Shown piece after piece: positions 24,394 through 33,323 of a stretch of 64,000 bases of DNA. The stretch comes from Bradyrhizobium sp. LTSP885 (lineage in GTDB: Bacteria; Pseudomonadota; Alphaproteobacteria; Rhizobiales; Xanthobacteraceae). Position numbers and translations under genes: made by a program. The notes under the pieces are model-generated. The model searched no databases, had not been told where the DNA came from, and saw only the letters and a program-made list of their open reading frames with translations. The stretch's first letter is position 1; each line of letters starts with the position of its first letter. Location of the stretch: NCBI RefSeq assembly GCF_000938305.1, contig NZ_JYMT01000040.1, positions 142,664-206,663 on the forward strand, given 5' to 3'.

Positions 24394-25101
24394 TTACAAA
24401 TCCAGCGCCTTGTAGCGCCGGAAGATCCCGTCCTCGTTGAACGGGATCCGCCGCTCGCTCGCCAGATACGCCTTGATGTTCGGCCGCTCGGCGACGCGGT
24501 CGTGCAGCGCGATCAGGCGCGGAACCTTTTTCTCGAACGCCTGCATCCGCTTCGGGAACGCGTAGCGCAGGCCTTCGACGATCTGGAACAGCGACAGGTC
24601 GACGTAAGTGATGCGGCGGCCAGTGACGAAGGCGCCGCCATTGGCCTTCACCAGCCCCTCGAAATAACCGAGATATTTCGGCACGCGCGACGACCAGAAT
24701 TCCTCGGTGCGCTTCTTCGCCGGCGCCTTCTGGTCCTCGTAGTAGAGCGACGGGCCCAGCGGATGATGGGTATCGTGAACCTCCACCACGAAATCGGTGA
24801 TGGTGAGCTGGAGCTCGTGCACCCACAATTTTCCTGCCTCCGCCTTCGGCGACAGGCCGTGGCGCGCGCCGAGATAGAGCAGGATGTTGGCGGTCTGGCC
24901 GATCACGAGTTGGCCTGCCTTGAGGAACGGCGGCGCAAATGGCGGCGTGCCCCTGTGCCCCTCCATCAGCTTCATCATCGCGCCCGTTCCGCCCTTGCCG
25001 CGGGCAACATCGTCATAGCCGGCGCCGGCATCCTCCAGCGCGAGCCTGACATATTCGCCGCGGCCCTGGATCGAGGGCCAGTAATAGAGCTGATAGCGCA
25101 T
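24394..25101 (-). CDS. glutathione S-transferase
   Basis: This encodes 235 residues. The N-terminal thioredoxin-like half starts MRYQLYYWPSIQGRGEYVRLALEDAG and contains the cis-Pro/SNAIL-type segment GQTANILLYLGARHGLSP. An all-helical C-terminal domain follows, with RRITYVDLSLFQIVEGLRYAFP. It is a cytoplasmic enzyme conjugating or reducing electrophiles with glutathione. The catalytic residue is probably the Tyr/Ser near residue 6-10. It converges on the methyltransferase gene. Confidence 0.9.
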   Translation of the reverse strand: MRYQLYYWPSIQGRGEYVRLALEDAGAGYDDVARGKGGTGAMMKLMEGHRGTPPFAPPFLKAGQLVIGQTANILLYLGARHGLSPKAEAGKLWVHELQLTITDFVVEVHDTHHPLGPSLYYEDQKAPAKKRTEEFWSSRVPKYLGYFEGLVKANGGAFVTGRRITYVDLSLFQIVEGLRYAFPKRMQAFEKKVPRLIALHDRVAERPNIKAYLASERRIPFNEDGIFRRYKALDL

Positions 25102-25186
25102 GGATGAGTCCCGGAGATCATTGACGATTGATATCGCCGCGCAATCTGCGGGGCGATCGCGCAAGCGTCAACGCACCAATCCGGGA

Positions 25187-25864
25187 TCAGTTCGCCGCGA
25201 AGCAATACAGCAGACCGTCGCCGCCGGTGCTCTTCAGATCGGCCTGCGAGCAACCGCCGTCGGGGCCGCGCGAGGGATGCGACGCATTCCACGATTTGGA
25301 CGCATCGTCGTCGCGCAGACCGATGCGATCGGAATGGCCGAGCATCGCGGACCCCTGCGTGCTGCTCGTCCAGTTCTTGCAGGTGCGATCTTCGGTGGCG
25401 GCAAAGGCGGTGCCATCTCCTTGCGAGCCGGTCAGCACGTCGTGGCGGTTCGGCGTATCGCCGCGGCCGTTGATCACCTCGCCCTTTTCTGAGAGCGCGG
25501 TCTGCTTGGTGAGATTGTTCGCCCCGCTGTGCAGATCGGCGACGTCTTTTGCGATCACGACGCCCTTCACATTTTGCCACGGGCCCTTGCCGATACGGTC
25601 GCGTGCATTGATCGCGGGCTTGCCGTCGGCCGCCTGCGTCGAGAGATAAGCGTGCCACGTCTTCGGTGCGCCGAAGCCTGCGGCCTGCGCCAGCTCCTGG
25701 CAGTGATTGTCGGCACCGGCGAGCCCACCGAGATTGCCGCCATTGCCGATGCCGTTGCTGGTCACGAAGAAACTGGTGTTGGCGGTCTGGGCCTGCGCCG
25801 GCAGCGCGGCCGCGACGGCGAGCGCAAAAGCGGCGGCAACACTGATCCGGGCAATGATGGTCAT
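25187..25864 (-). CDS. secreted lectin-like protein of unknown function
   Basis: This encodes 225 residues from the ATG at 25864, with GGGAGG upstream. The signal peptide ends at LPAQAQ. The mature part has a repeated Gly/Asn-rich start (NGIGNGGNLGGLAGADNHCQELA), then KTWHAYLSTQAADGKPAINARDRIGKGPW and paired Cys near the end (DRTCKNW, GGCSQADL, LLYCFAAN). This pattern matches conserved exported proteins of Bradyrhizobium with a C-type-lectin/endostatin-like fold. The ligand is unknown. Confidence 0.75.
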   Translation of the reverse strand: MTIIARISVAAAFALAVAAALPAQAQTANTSFFVTSNGIGNGGNLGGLAGADNHCQELAQAAGFGAPKTWHAYLSTQAADGKPAINARDRIGKGPWQNVKGVVIAKDVADLHSGANNLTKQTALSEKGEVINGRGDTPNRHDVLTGSQGDGTAFAATEDRTCKNWTSSTQGSAMLGHSDRIGLRDDDASKSWNASHPSRGPDGGCSQADLKSTGGDGLLYCFAAN

Positions 25865-25957
25865 CTTGTCCTCCCGATGGTTGTTATGGTTCGCTGACAT
25901 CAACCCGCGGTATAGTCAGATATTCCAGTCGGGCGACGCGCAAATGACCCCCGCAAA

Positions 25958-25989
25958 GCAAAAGCGCCGCGGGGTGAGCCGCGGCGCTT
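25958..25989 (-). terminator. rho-independent terminator after the Tim44-like gene
   Basis: An 11-bp perfect stem (AAGCGCCGCGG / CCGCGGCGCTT) has a 6-base loop. On the minus strand the stem is followed by TTTTGCTTTG. It lies 24 bp past the stop of the Tim44-like gene. Confidence 0.85.
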
Positions 25990-26012
25990 GCATCGTCATA
26001 TCAGACAACCGG

Positions 26013-26975
26013 TCAGTTGGTCTGCTGGATCGCCGAAAGCTCCCAGTTGCCGCCGCGCTGGCGCAGGAAGGTCCAGACCTCGGTGATCTCGGCCGGCTGC
26101 TCGCTGCCGTCGACCAGACGGCCGGTGCCACGGTCGAGCGTGGTGTCGACCAGCGAGAACCGCATCGCCACCGTCGCATATTCGCTGTCGCCTTCGCGCC
26201 AGGCTTCCGCGAGGTCGCCTTGCAGGAGCTTCGTGCCCGTCACCTTGTTGATGACGTTACGGGCCTTGTTCTGCTCGAGGTCCTTCGAGAAGTACGACAC
26301 CATTTCCGGCGTCGCGAGCGTGTGCAGCTTCGCGATGTCCTCGTTCGACCAGGCCGCCTGGATATCGCTGAGCAGCCGCTCGAACGCCTCATAATCTGCA
26401 GGCGCGATCTCGACCGGCGCCTCCGATCCGCCGCCGAGACCAAGGCCGAAGCCGGAGCGTTGGCTCGGCTGCGGGCCAACGCCGGAGGCGGGACCGCCGG
26501 CATAGGCCGCGGCCGGCGTATTGCGGCGCTGCCACCACGACATCGCAAGCCGCACCACCAGCACGATCAGGCCGATCTGCAGCACCAGGCCAAGGATCGA
26601 CGACAGGCCGCCGAGACCTGAGAACAGACCGCCGCCGAACAGCATGCCGAACAGGCCGGCGCCGAGGAAGCCCGCGGCCAATCCGCCGAGCAGGCCACGG
26701 CCCATGCCGCCACGGCCGAACAGGCCGCCCGAGTTGGCCGCGGCCGGCGCGGCCATACCGGGGCTGCCCGGCTGGCTGAAGGTGCGGTTCATCGGTGCCA
26801 CCGTTCCCGGCGCGGTGGCGGTTGAGGGCGGCGCGGAGAAGGTGCGCGAACCGCGCGAGCCGCCGCCGCTGACGCGGGCGTCAGCCGCCGAGATGGTCAT
26901 CATGACGGGCAGCGCCAGTGCCATCGCGACGGCGACCGCCCGAACAATGCCACGCGTGCGTTGCGAGAAATTCAT
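26013..26975 (-). CDS. Tim44-like domain protein, membrane-anchored
   Basis: This encodes 320 residues. A signal or anchor sequence ends near ADARVSGGGSRGS, then a low-complexity Ser/Pro/Gly stretch, a Gly-rich hydrophobic segment (GGLAAGFLGAGLFGMLFGGGLF) and a helix (ILGLVLQIGLIVLVVRLAM). The last 130 residues form a Tim44-like domain (YEAFERLLSDIQAAWSNEDIAKL, ATPEMVSYFSKDLEQNKA, VTEVWTFLRQRGGNWELSAIQQ). Bacterial Tim44-like proteins sit at the inner membrane and are thought to bind lipids or proteins; the exact role is not known. Confidence 0.88.
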   Translation of the reverse strand: MNFSQRTRGIVRAVAVAMALALPVMMTISAADARVSGGGSRGSRTFSAPPSTATAPGTVAPMNRTFSQPGSPGMAAPAAANSGGLFGRGGMGRGLLGGLAAGFLGAGLFGMLFGGGLFSGLGGLSSILGLVLQIGLIVLVVRLAMSWWQRRNTPAAAYAGGPASGVGPQPSQRSGFGLGLGGGSEAPVEIAPADYEAFERLLSDIQAAWSNEDIAKLHTLATPEMVSYFSKDLEQNKARNVINKVTGTKLLQGDLAEAWREGDSEYATVAMRFSLVDTTLDRGTGRLVDGSEQPAEITEVWTFLRQRGGNWELSAIQQTN

Positions 26976-27127
26976 GTTGGTTTCCTCGAGAATATCCCCG
27001 GCTTGGGGAACCGAACCCCTAAGATGGGCAGGGTCGGGTAAAAGGGAAGCGGGAAACGGGAACCGCGGCTGCGGCCCTCCGTCGCGGCAATGTGACGATA
27101 TGGTCCTTGTGGAGGCGGAAGCGCGAC

Positions 27128-29710
27128 CTATTGCGCCGCAATAGTTTCCTTCACAGCCGCAACCAGCTGGGTCAACGTGAAGGGCTTTGGCAGGAAGGCG
27201 AATTGCTGGTTCTCGGGCAGGCTCTTCTCGAAGGCATCCTCAGCATAGCCCGAGACGAAGATGATCTTCAGCTCCGGATTGCGGATGCGCATTTCCTTGA
27301 GCAGGGTCGGGCCGTCCATCTCCGGCATCACCACGTCGGAGACCACGAGATCGACCGCGCCCTGTCTTTCCTCCAGCGCTTCGATCGCCTCGACGCCGTT
27401 GGCGGCCTCGATCACGCTGTAGCCGCGCGAGCGCAAGCCGCGCGCGTTCAGCGACCGCAGACCGTCCTCATCCTCGACCAGCAGGATGGTGCCCTGCCCG
27501 GTGAGATCGGGCTTCGGCTTCGCCGCATCGGTGGCGGCAGCGGTCTCCTTCGCGGTGCCGTTGCCGGCCTGCGCGTCCGGCGCAACCTCCTGCTCCGGGC
27601 GATGCCGCGGCAGGAAAATGCGGAAGGTGGTGCCTTGGCCTGGCGCGGAATCGACATAGACGAAGCCGCCGGTCTGCTTGACGATGCCGTAGACCGTGGA
27701 GAGGCCGAGGCCGGTGCCCTTGCCGACCTCCTTGGTCGAGAAGAACGGCTCGAAGATCTTGTCGACGATATCGGCCGGGATGCCGGTGCCGGTATCCGAT
27801 ATCTCGATCTTGACATAATCCGCCGCCGGCATGCCCTTGTTGGCGAGCTGCGCGGCCTGTTCGGTCGGCACATTCGACGTGCGGATGATCAGCTTGCCGC
27901 CGTCGGGCATCGCGTCGCGCGCGTTCACCGCAAGGTTGACGACGACCTGCTCGAACTGCGAGACGTCGACCTTGATCGGCCACAGGTCGCGGCCGTGCAC
28001 GAGGTCGAGCTTGACCTTTTCGCCGATCAGCCGGCGCAGCAGCATGGTGAGATCAGAGAGCGCGTCGCCGAGATCGAGCACCTGCGGCCGCAGCGTCTGA
28101 CGGCGCGAGAACGCGAGCAGCTGCCGTACCAGCGTCGCGGCGCGGGTCGCATTCTGCTTGATCTGCATGATGTCCTGGAACGACGGGTCGGTCGGCTTGT
28201 GCGCGTTCAGCAGGAAATCGTTCGCCATCATGATGGCCGAGAGCACGTTGTTGAAGTCGTGCGCGATACCGCCGGCGAGCTGGCCGACCATCTCCATCTT
28301 CTGCGACTGGTTGATCTGGTTTTCCAGCGCGCGCCGCTCGGTGGTCTCCAGCATGTAGACGATCGCGGTCTCGGCGTCGCGCTCGTCCTTCTCAACCAGG
28401 GTGACGAAGAACTGGGCGGAGCGCTCCTTGGGCCCGTCGAGCATCACCTCGACCGGTGCGATGTCGCCCTGCCCCTCCGCGGCCTGGTTGATCGCCGCGA
28501 TCAAGAGGCCACGGTCGCGCGGATTGACCGCACGGAAGATCGACTTGGCGGCGCCGCCTTCGCCGTTCAGGCTCTGGGCGAGCTTGGCATAGCGGGCGTT
28601 GGCGCCGACCACGTTGCCGCCGCGGTCGACGGTGGCGATCGCCATCGGGGTGTGGTCGAAGAACCGCATGAAGCGCACTTCGGCGGCGCGTTCGGGATCG
28701 GAACGCTCGTCGCGCGCCCTGCTGATCACCAGCGTGCGCGAGGCCCCCGCGGCGCCATCGGCGCCGAAGGCGAGCTTATGATAGAGCCGCACCGGCAAGG
28801 TCTTGCCGCCGCGCATGCGCAGGTCGATGTCGAACACCTCGGTCTTGACCTCGCCCGGCACCGGCACAATCGAGGTCAGCAGCGATGCGCCATCGCCGGA
28901 GACGATGTCGGTCAGCTTCAACCCGCCCGAGCCGATCTCGGCGAGGTCATAGTCGAGCCAGTTGGCCAGCGTCGCGTTGACGTAGGCGATCTCGCCGGCC
29001 GGATTGACCGAGAAGAAACCGCAGGGCGCGTGGTCGAGATATTCGATCGCGTGTTGCAGTTCCTGGAACACGTCCTCCTGGCGCTCGCGATCCCGGGTGA
29101 TATCGGCAACCGACCACACCGAATATCTCGCTTCGCGTTTGGTCTGGCCGAGCGGCCGCACCCGAAGCCGCAGCCAGCGGCCCTGATCGCCGTCATGGCC
29201 GGCGATGCGGACCTCCTCCTGCTGCCGCTTGCCCTCGCGCGCCGCCTTCAGCAGGCGGAACACCGCCTCCGAGACATCCGGGTTGCCGATGAAGACGCGC
29301 TCGACGGGACGGACGTCCTGAGGTGAGGCCGCGCCGGTCAGCGTCAGATAGGCGGCATTGGAATAGACCACATGGCCGCGCGAGTCGGTCACCGCGAGCC
29401 CGTCATGGGCATGGTCGGCGATCCGCCCCATGACGGGATCGTCGGAGGCGCGGTCGGAGAAGCGGATGATGCCGGCGGCGAAGGCGAACAGGTTGAACAG
29501 CCCGACCGTGGCCAGCAGCGCCAGGACGCCGAGGATATAAGGCTGCGCCTGGCTGCGGCCGATGGTCATCAGCCAGACCGCGACCGCGACGATACCTGCC
29601 GCGATCAAGAGCACCAGCACGATGCTGCCGCCGCGCCGCACCGGTCCGTGAGCCACGAACGGCTCGGTCGCGGGATGATCGTTGGTTTCGGCGGTCATCT
29701 GGAGAGACAT
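27128..29710 (-). CDS. cckA: cell-cycle hybrid histidine kinase CckA
   Basis: This encodes about 860 residues. Two N-terminal membrane helices (residues about 28-80 in this model) precede PAS domains (DHAHDGLAVTDSRGHVVYSN; HAPCGFFSVNPAGEIAYVNA; DHTPMAIATVDRGGNVVGANA). The kinase core has H-box LAGGIAHDFNNVLSAI, N-box NLAVNARDAMPDGG, G-boxes ISDTGTGIP and GKGTGLGLSTVYG. A C-terminal receiver carries VVSDVVMPEMDG (phospho-Asp). CckA passes phosphate through ChpT to CtrA, the master regulator of cell cycle and flagellar genes. The start is uncertain: 29710 or 29698 (MTAETND), neither with a strong ribosome site. It lies downstream of flhB on the same strand. Confidence 0.9.
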   Translation of the reverse strand: MSLQMTAETNDHPATEPFVAHGPVRRGGSIVLVLLIAAGIVAVAVWLMTIGRSQAQPYILGVLALLATVGLFNLFAFAAGIIRFSDRASDDPVMGRIADHAHDGLAVTDSRGHVVYSNAAYLTLTGAASPQDVRPVERVFIGNPDVSEAVFRLLKAAREGKRQQEEVRIAGHDGDQGRWLRLRVRPLGQTKREARYSVWSVADITRDRERQEDVFQELQHAIEYLDHAPCGFFSVNPAGEIAYVNATLANWLDYDLAEIGSGGLKLTDIVSGDGASLLTSIVPVPGEVKTEVFDIDLRMRGGKTLPVRLYHKLAFGADGAAGASRTLVISRARDERSDPERAAEVRFMRFFDHTPMAIATVDRGGNVVGANARYAKLAQSLNGEGGAAKSIFRAVNPRDRGLLIAAINQAAEGQGDIAPVEVMLDGPKERSAQFFVTLVEKDERDAETAIVYMLETTERRALENQINQSQKMEMVGQLAGGIAHDFNNVLSAIMMANDFLLNAHKPTDPSFQDIMQIKQNATRAATLVRQLLAFSRRQTLRPQVLDLGDALSDLTMLLRRLIGEKVKLDLVHGRDLWPIKVDVSQFEQVVVNLAVNARDAMPDGGKLIIRTSNVPTEQAAQLANKGMPAADYVKIEISDTGTGIPADIVDKIFEPFFSTKEVGKGTGLGLSTVYGIVKQTGGFVYVDSAPGQGTTFRIFLPRHRPEQEVAPDAQAGNGTAKETAAATDAAKPKPDLTGQGTILLVEDEDGLRSLNARGLRSRGYSVIEAANGVEAIEALEERQGAVDLVVSDVVMPEMDGPTLLKEMRIRNPELKIIFVSGYAEDAFEKSLPENQQFAFLPKPFTLTQLVAAVKETIAAQ

Positions 29711-29843
29711 GGCTCGTCGGCATCGCTGGGGCGCCCGGACCGGCCGCCCACCCCTGAGTGCCTGAATCGGACCCGAAAACGCAAGTACATCAGGACGCAA
29801 ATCTACAAGTTACGGGCATTTCAAGCGGATATCTGTCCTGTTT

Positions 29844-30920
29844 TCACGAACGCAGCCCGGACAGCCCGCGCTTCAGCTTCATCACGTAACCGATGATTTC
29901 GGCAACTGCATGATAGTGCTCGACCGGGATTTCCTCGTCGATTTCGACGGTGGCATAGAGGGCGCGGGCCAGCGGCACGTTCTCCACGATCGGAATGTCG
30001 TGCTGCTTGGCGATGTCCCTGATCCTGAAGGCGACATTGTCGACGCCCTTGGCGACGCAGACCGGCGCCGACATCTTGCCCCGATCATAGTGCAGCGCCA
30101 CCGAGAAATGGGTCGGGTTGGTGATGATCACTGAGGCCTTGGGAACCTGGGCCATCATGCGCTTCCTGGCGCGCTGGGCCCGCATCTGCCTGATCTTGCC
30201 CTTGATATGCGGATCGCCTTCGGACTGCTTGAACTCGTCCTTGATCTCCTGCAGCGACATCTTGTGCCGCTCGTACCAAGTCTGGTACTGGAAGAAAAAA
30301 TCGCCGATCGCAACCACCGCCAATACGGCCACGACTGCGCCCAGCAGTTGCACGGTCAAGCTGGTGATGGCGGGCAGCAGTTCGGCCGGGTCGACGCGCA
30401 TGAAGGCTTCCATGCGAAGGCGCTCGGGCCACAGCACCGCGACCATGACGGCGCCGAGCGCGATCAGCTTGAACAGGCCTTTCAGGAAGTTCGCCGCCGC
30501 CTGCTTGCCGAACAGCCGCTTGAAGCCGGCGGCCGGCGAGATCTTGGAGAATTTCGGTTTCAGATTCTCTCCCGACCACACCAGGCGGTGCTGGATCATG
30601 TTGCCCGCGATCGCGGCCAGCGCCAGCATCAGGAACGGGACGCCGATCGCGGCAACCACGGCATAGCCGAGCGTCCGGGTCAGATCGAGGAGCCCGGCGC
30701 CGTCGGTGTGGATCATCCATGAATTGGCGAGCAGGTTCCGCAGCGGCATCAGGATGCCCCCGCCGATCGAGCTGGAAAACGTCGACAGCACCAGCGTGGC
30801 GCCGGCAATCATGAACCAGGTATTGACCTCCTGGCTCTTGGCGACATCACCCTTGTCATGCGCCTCGTCGAGACGTTTTTGCGTAGGGTCTTCTGTTTTG
30901 TCGTCGCTATCGTCGGCCAT
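29844..30920 (-). CDS. flhB: flagellar export apparatus protein FlhB
   Basis: This encodes 358 residues. The N-terminus is acidic (DDSDDKTEDPTQKRLDEA), with four membrane helices between about 30 and 210. The cytoplasmic domain carries the autocleavage motif NPTH in VIITNPTHFSVAL, so it can switch substrate specificity from rod/hook to filament. It is the last gene of the minus-strand operon flgB-flgC-fliE-fliQ-fliR-flhB, 15 bp after fliR. Confidence 0.97.
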   Translation of the reverse strand: MADDSDDKTEDPTQKRLDEAHDKGDVAKSQEVNTWFMIAGATLVLSTFSSSIGGGILMPLRNLLANSWMIHTDGAGLLDLTRTLGYAVVAAIGVPFLMLALAAIAGNMIQHRLVWSGENLKPKFSKISPAAGFKRLFGKQAAANFLKGLFKLIALGAVMVAVLWPERLRMEAFMRVDPAELLPAITSLTVQLLGAVVAVLAVVAIGDFFFQYQTWYERHKMSLQEIKDEFKQSEGDPHIKGKIRQMRAQRARKRMMAQVPKASVIITNPTHFSVALHYDRGKMSAPVCVAKGVDNVAFRIRDIAKQHDIPIVENVPLARALYATVEIDEEIPVEHYHAVAEIIGYVMKLKRGLSGLRS

Positions 30921-30935
30921 GGTCGCTCCTGCCCG

Positions 30936-31706
30936 CTAGTTCATTGGAGCAAGCTGGCGCATGACGCCGATGAAGTAATCGAGATAGGTGCCCATCATCG
31001 CGGCAAGCACGACACCGAAGATCAGGAAACCGGCCAAGATAGTAAGCGGCACGCCGACGAAGAAGACCTGCATCTGCGGCATCAGGCGCGCCAGCACGCC
31101 GAGCCCGATATTGAAGACGAGGCCGAACACCAGGAACGGCGCCGACAGCTGCAGGCCGATCTTGAAGGCGGCGGCGAACGCGCTGGTCGCAAGCGAGGCG
31201 ACATCACCGGTCGGCACCACCTCGCCCGGCGAGAAAATGCGGTAGCTCTCGCTGATCGCCGCGATGACGAGATAGTGGCTGTCGGTGGCGAACAGCAGCG
31301 TAATGCCGAGCATGGTGAGGAAGTTGCCCATGATCTGGCCCTGCTGACCCTGGGTCGGATCGACGGCGGTGACGAAGCCGAGGCCGAGCTGCTGGGCGAT
31401 CACGGAGCCGGCGACCGTCAGCGCCGACAGCGTCACGCGCGCGGTCGCGCCGAGCACGATGCCGATGACGAGCTCATGCAGCATCAGCACAATGAGCGAG
31501 GCCATCGACGTCAGGTCGACATGATAGGCATTGCGATGCAGCGGCAGCATGATCAGCGTCAGCAGCAGCGCGATCGAAAGCTTCACCCGGGTCGGGATAT
31601 TGGACTCGCCGAAACCCGGCAACAGCATCACCATCGCGCCCACGCGCGCGAACACCAGCATGAAGGTTGCGGCCAGCGCCGGCAGCAGGGAGACGTCGAT
31701 GCGCAT
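30936..31706 (-). CDS. fliR: flagellar export apparatus protein FliR
   Basis: This encodes 256 residues, all-helical and hydrophobic with six or so membrane segments. MRIDVSLLPALAATFMLVFARVGAMVMLLPGFGE at the start and the C-terminal MPQMQVFFVGVPLTILAGF are typical FliR motifs. FliR forms the export gate with FliP and FliQ at the base of the flagellum. It lies 18 bp after fliQ and 15 bp before flhB. Confidence 0.96.
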   Translation of the reverse strand: MRIDVSLLPALAATFMLVFARVGAMVMLLPGFGESNIPTRVKLSIALLLTLIMLPLHRNAYHVDLTSMASLIVLMLHELVIGIVLGATARVTLSALTVAGSVIAQQLGLGFVTAVDPTQGQQGQIMGNFLTMLGITLLFATDSHYLVIAAISESYRIFSPGEVVPTGDVASLATSAFAAAFKIGLQLSAPFLVFGLVFNIGLGVLARLMPQMQVFFVGVPLTILAGFLIFGVVLAAMMGTYLDYFIGVMRQLAPMN

Positions 31707-31724
31707 GACCGGGACATTACTGCA

Positions 31725-31988
31725 TCAACCGCCGATGATTCGCGACGAAATCCGCATCATATGGGCGCTTAGCTGGTCCGCCATGAACGGCAGCGACAGC
31801 AGCAATGTGACGAAGATCGCGAGAATCTTCGGCACGGCGACCAGGGTCTGTTCCTGGATCTGCGTCAGTGCCTGGAACAGCGACACCACCACGCCGACCA
31901 CGAGGCCGACCACCAGCATGGGCGACGACACCACCACAATGGTCCAGATCGCATCGCGCGCCACGTCGAGAGTTTCAGGGCCGGTCAT
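31725..31988 (-). CDS. fliQ: flagellar export apparatus protein FliQ
   Basis: This encodes 87 residues from the ATG at 31988 (MTGPETLDVARDAIWTIVVVSSP). Two membrane helices (SSPMLVVGLVVGVVVSLFQALTQIQEQTL and VPKILAIFVTLLLSLPFMADQL) and the motif TQIQEQTL are diagnostic of FliQ. It is part of the export gate. A palindromic REP-like element fills the 120-bp gap between fliE and fliQ. Confidence 0.96.
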   Translation of the reverse strand: MTGPETLDVARDAIWTIVVVSSPMLVVGLVVGVVVSLFQALTQIQEQTLVAVPKILAIFVTLLLSLPFMADQLSAHMMRISSRIIGG

Positions 31989-32015
31989 TGTTGTTCTCGC
32001 TGCTGTTGTTTGCAC

Positions 32016-32097
32016 CGTCGTTCCGGGGCGATGCAAAGCATCGAACCCGGAACCTCGAGATCCCGGGTTCGATGCTGCGCATCGCCCCGGGATGACG
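32016..32097. repeat. REP-like palindrome inside the flagellar operon
   Basis: The arms TTCCGGGGCGATGCAAAGCA and TGCTGCGCATCGCCCCGGGA, extended by CGAACCCGG/CCCGGGTTCG, form a nearly perfect hairpin of more than 30 bp per arm around the AACCTCGAGAT centre. It belongs to the family of the elements at 10260-10388 and 17798-17891. It is transcribed within the operon between fliE and fliQ, so it can modulate mRNA stability or attenuate fliQ-fliR-flhB. Confidence 0.85.
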
Positions 32098-32108
32098 TCC
32101 TACGGACG

Positions 32109-32429
32109 TCAGATCGACATCTTCATGATGTCTTCGTAGGCCTGGATCACGCGGTCGCGGACCGAGACCAGCGTCGACACCGCGACGTCGGTTTCCGCAA
32201 CCGCCGTCACCACGTCCATCACATTCCCCTTGCCCGAGGCCATCGCCATGGTTTGCGTATCGGACTTCTGGCCGGTCTCCATCACGCTGCCGACGGCATC
32301 CTTGACGAGCGCGCTGAACGACGGGCCGCCCGCGCCGGCCGTGGCCTGGCCGGCCTTCTCGGCTCCGCCGCGCTCCATCATCTTGGCGAGGCTGGCATAT
32401 GCGTTGGCGGCGACTGTCGGTGAGGCCAT
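32109..32429 (-). CDS. fliE: flagellar hook-basal body protein FliE
   Basis: This encodes 106 residues. The C-terminal half is typical (KDAVGSVMETGQKSDTQTM..., AETDVAVSTLVSVRDRVIQAYEDIMKM). FliE joins the MS ring and export gate to the rod. It sits 30 bp after flgC and is separated from fliQ by the palindrome at 32016-32097. Confidence 0.94.
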   Translation of the reverse strand: MASPTVAANAYASLAKMMERGGAEKAGQATAGAGGPSFSALVKDAVGSVMETGQKSDTQTMAMASGKGNVMDVVTAVAETDVAVSTLVSVRDRVIQAYEDIMKMSI

Positions 32430-32459
32430 GATTTACGATCCCTGTGTTGTTCTGTTGCG

Positions 32460-32885
32460 TCAGGATTTGAGGATGTCGAGCGTGCGCTGGATCATCCGCC
32501 GCGTCGCGCTGATGATGTTGAGGTTCGCCTCATAGGAGCGCTGGGCATCCCGCATGTCGGTCATTTCGACGATTGAATTGACGTTGGGGTATTTGACGTT
32601 ACCGGCGGCGTCCGCCGCCGGATTGCCCGGCTCGTGCTTGATGGTGAACGCCGTCCGGTCGGGGCGCACCTTGCCGAGCGACACCGTCTGGGCGCCGAGC
32701 GTGCGATCGAGCGCCGATGAGAAGGTCGGCACCTTCCGGCGGTAGGGATCGCCGCCCGCTGTCTGCGCGGTCGAATCGGCGTTGGCGATGTTCTCCGAGA
32801 TCACACGCATACGGCCCGACTGCGCGCGCAGGCCCGATGTCGCGATGCTCATCGAGCGGGTGAAGTCGCTGATCTCGTCTGCCAT
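32460..32885 (-). CDS. flgC: flagellar basal-body rod protein FlgC
   Basis: This encodes 141 residues. It opens with SMSIATSGLRAQSGRMRVISENIANADST, the N-terminal rod/hook motif, and ends with the coiled segment DAQRSYEANLNIISATRRMIQRTLDIL. FlgC is a proximal rod subunit exported through the flagellar gate. It lies 27 bp after flgB. Confidence 0.95.
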   Translation of the reverse strand: MADEISDFTRSMSIATSGLRAQSGRMRVISENIANADSTAQTAGGDPYRRKVPTFSSALDRTLGAQTVSLGKVRPDRTAFTIKHEPGNPAADAAGNVKYPNVNSIVEMTDMRDAQRSYEANLNIISATRRMIQRTLDILKS

Positions 32886-32912
32886 GCTGTCCTCCTGCCG
32901 CCCCTACGCGGC

Positions 32913-33323
32913 CTAGCCCTTGCCGATCGCGGTCTTCAAGAGATGCAGGCTCTTGCTGTAGAGCGAGGTGACCGCCGCGTAGTCCATCTGATTGGCGGAC
33001 ACTTTCAGCATCTGGTCTTCGAGATTGACCGCGTTGCCGGCCGGCCGGGTCTGGAAGCCGCTCTTGCCGCGGTCATTGTCGAAGGTCTCGGGGGCGCCCG
33101 AGGCCGTCATGTGGGTGCCACTGGTCTGCATCATCGCCAGTGATCCGACGCCGCCGCCGGTCGTGGAGCCGGCTCGGTCGAATGTCGGTTCGACCAGATC
33201 GCGCGGCCGGAAGTTGGGCGTGTCGGAATTGGCGACGTTCTCGGAGAGCACCCGCTGGCGTTCCTGGTGCCACTGCATCTTGGTGCGCAGCGCCGACAGG
33301 ATCGGTAGATCGTTCATGGCCAT
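32913..33323 (-). CDS. flgB: flagellar basal-body rod protein FlgB
   Basis: This encodes 136 residues from the ATG at 33323, 8 bp after GGAG; an in-frame GTG at 33332 is weaker. It has MAMNDLPILSALRTKMQWHQERQRVLSENVANSDTPNF, the classic FlgB N-terminus, and a C-terminal EDQMLKVSANQMDYAAVTSLYSKSLHLLKTAIG. It is the first gene of the operon, downstream of a perfect CtrA-type box. Confidence 0.95.
   Translation of the reverse strand: MAMNDLPILSALRTKMQWHQERQRVLSENVANSDTPNFRPRDLVEPTFDRAGSTTGGGVGSLAMMQTSGTHMTASGAPETFDNDRGKSGFQTRPAGNAVNLEDQMLKVSANQMDYAAVTSLYSKSLHLLKTAIGKG

Noticed and set aside
27092..29326. 744-codon plus-strand frame
   Set aside because: It is antisense to cckA, which has complete kinase and receiver motifs. 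No domain is visible in the frame.
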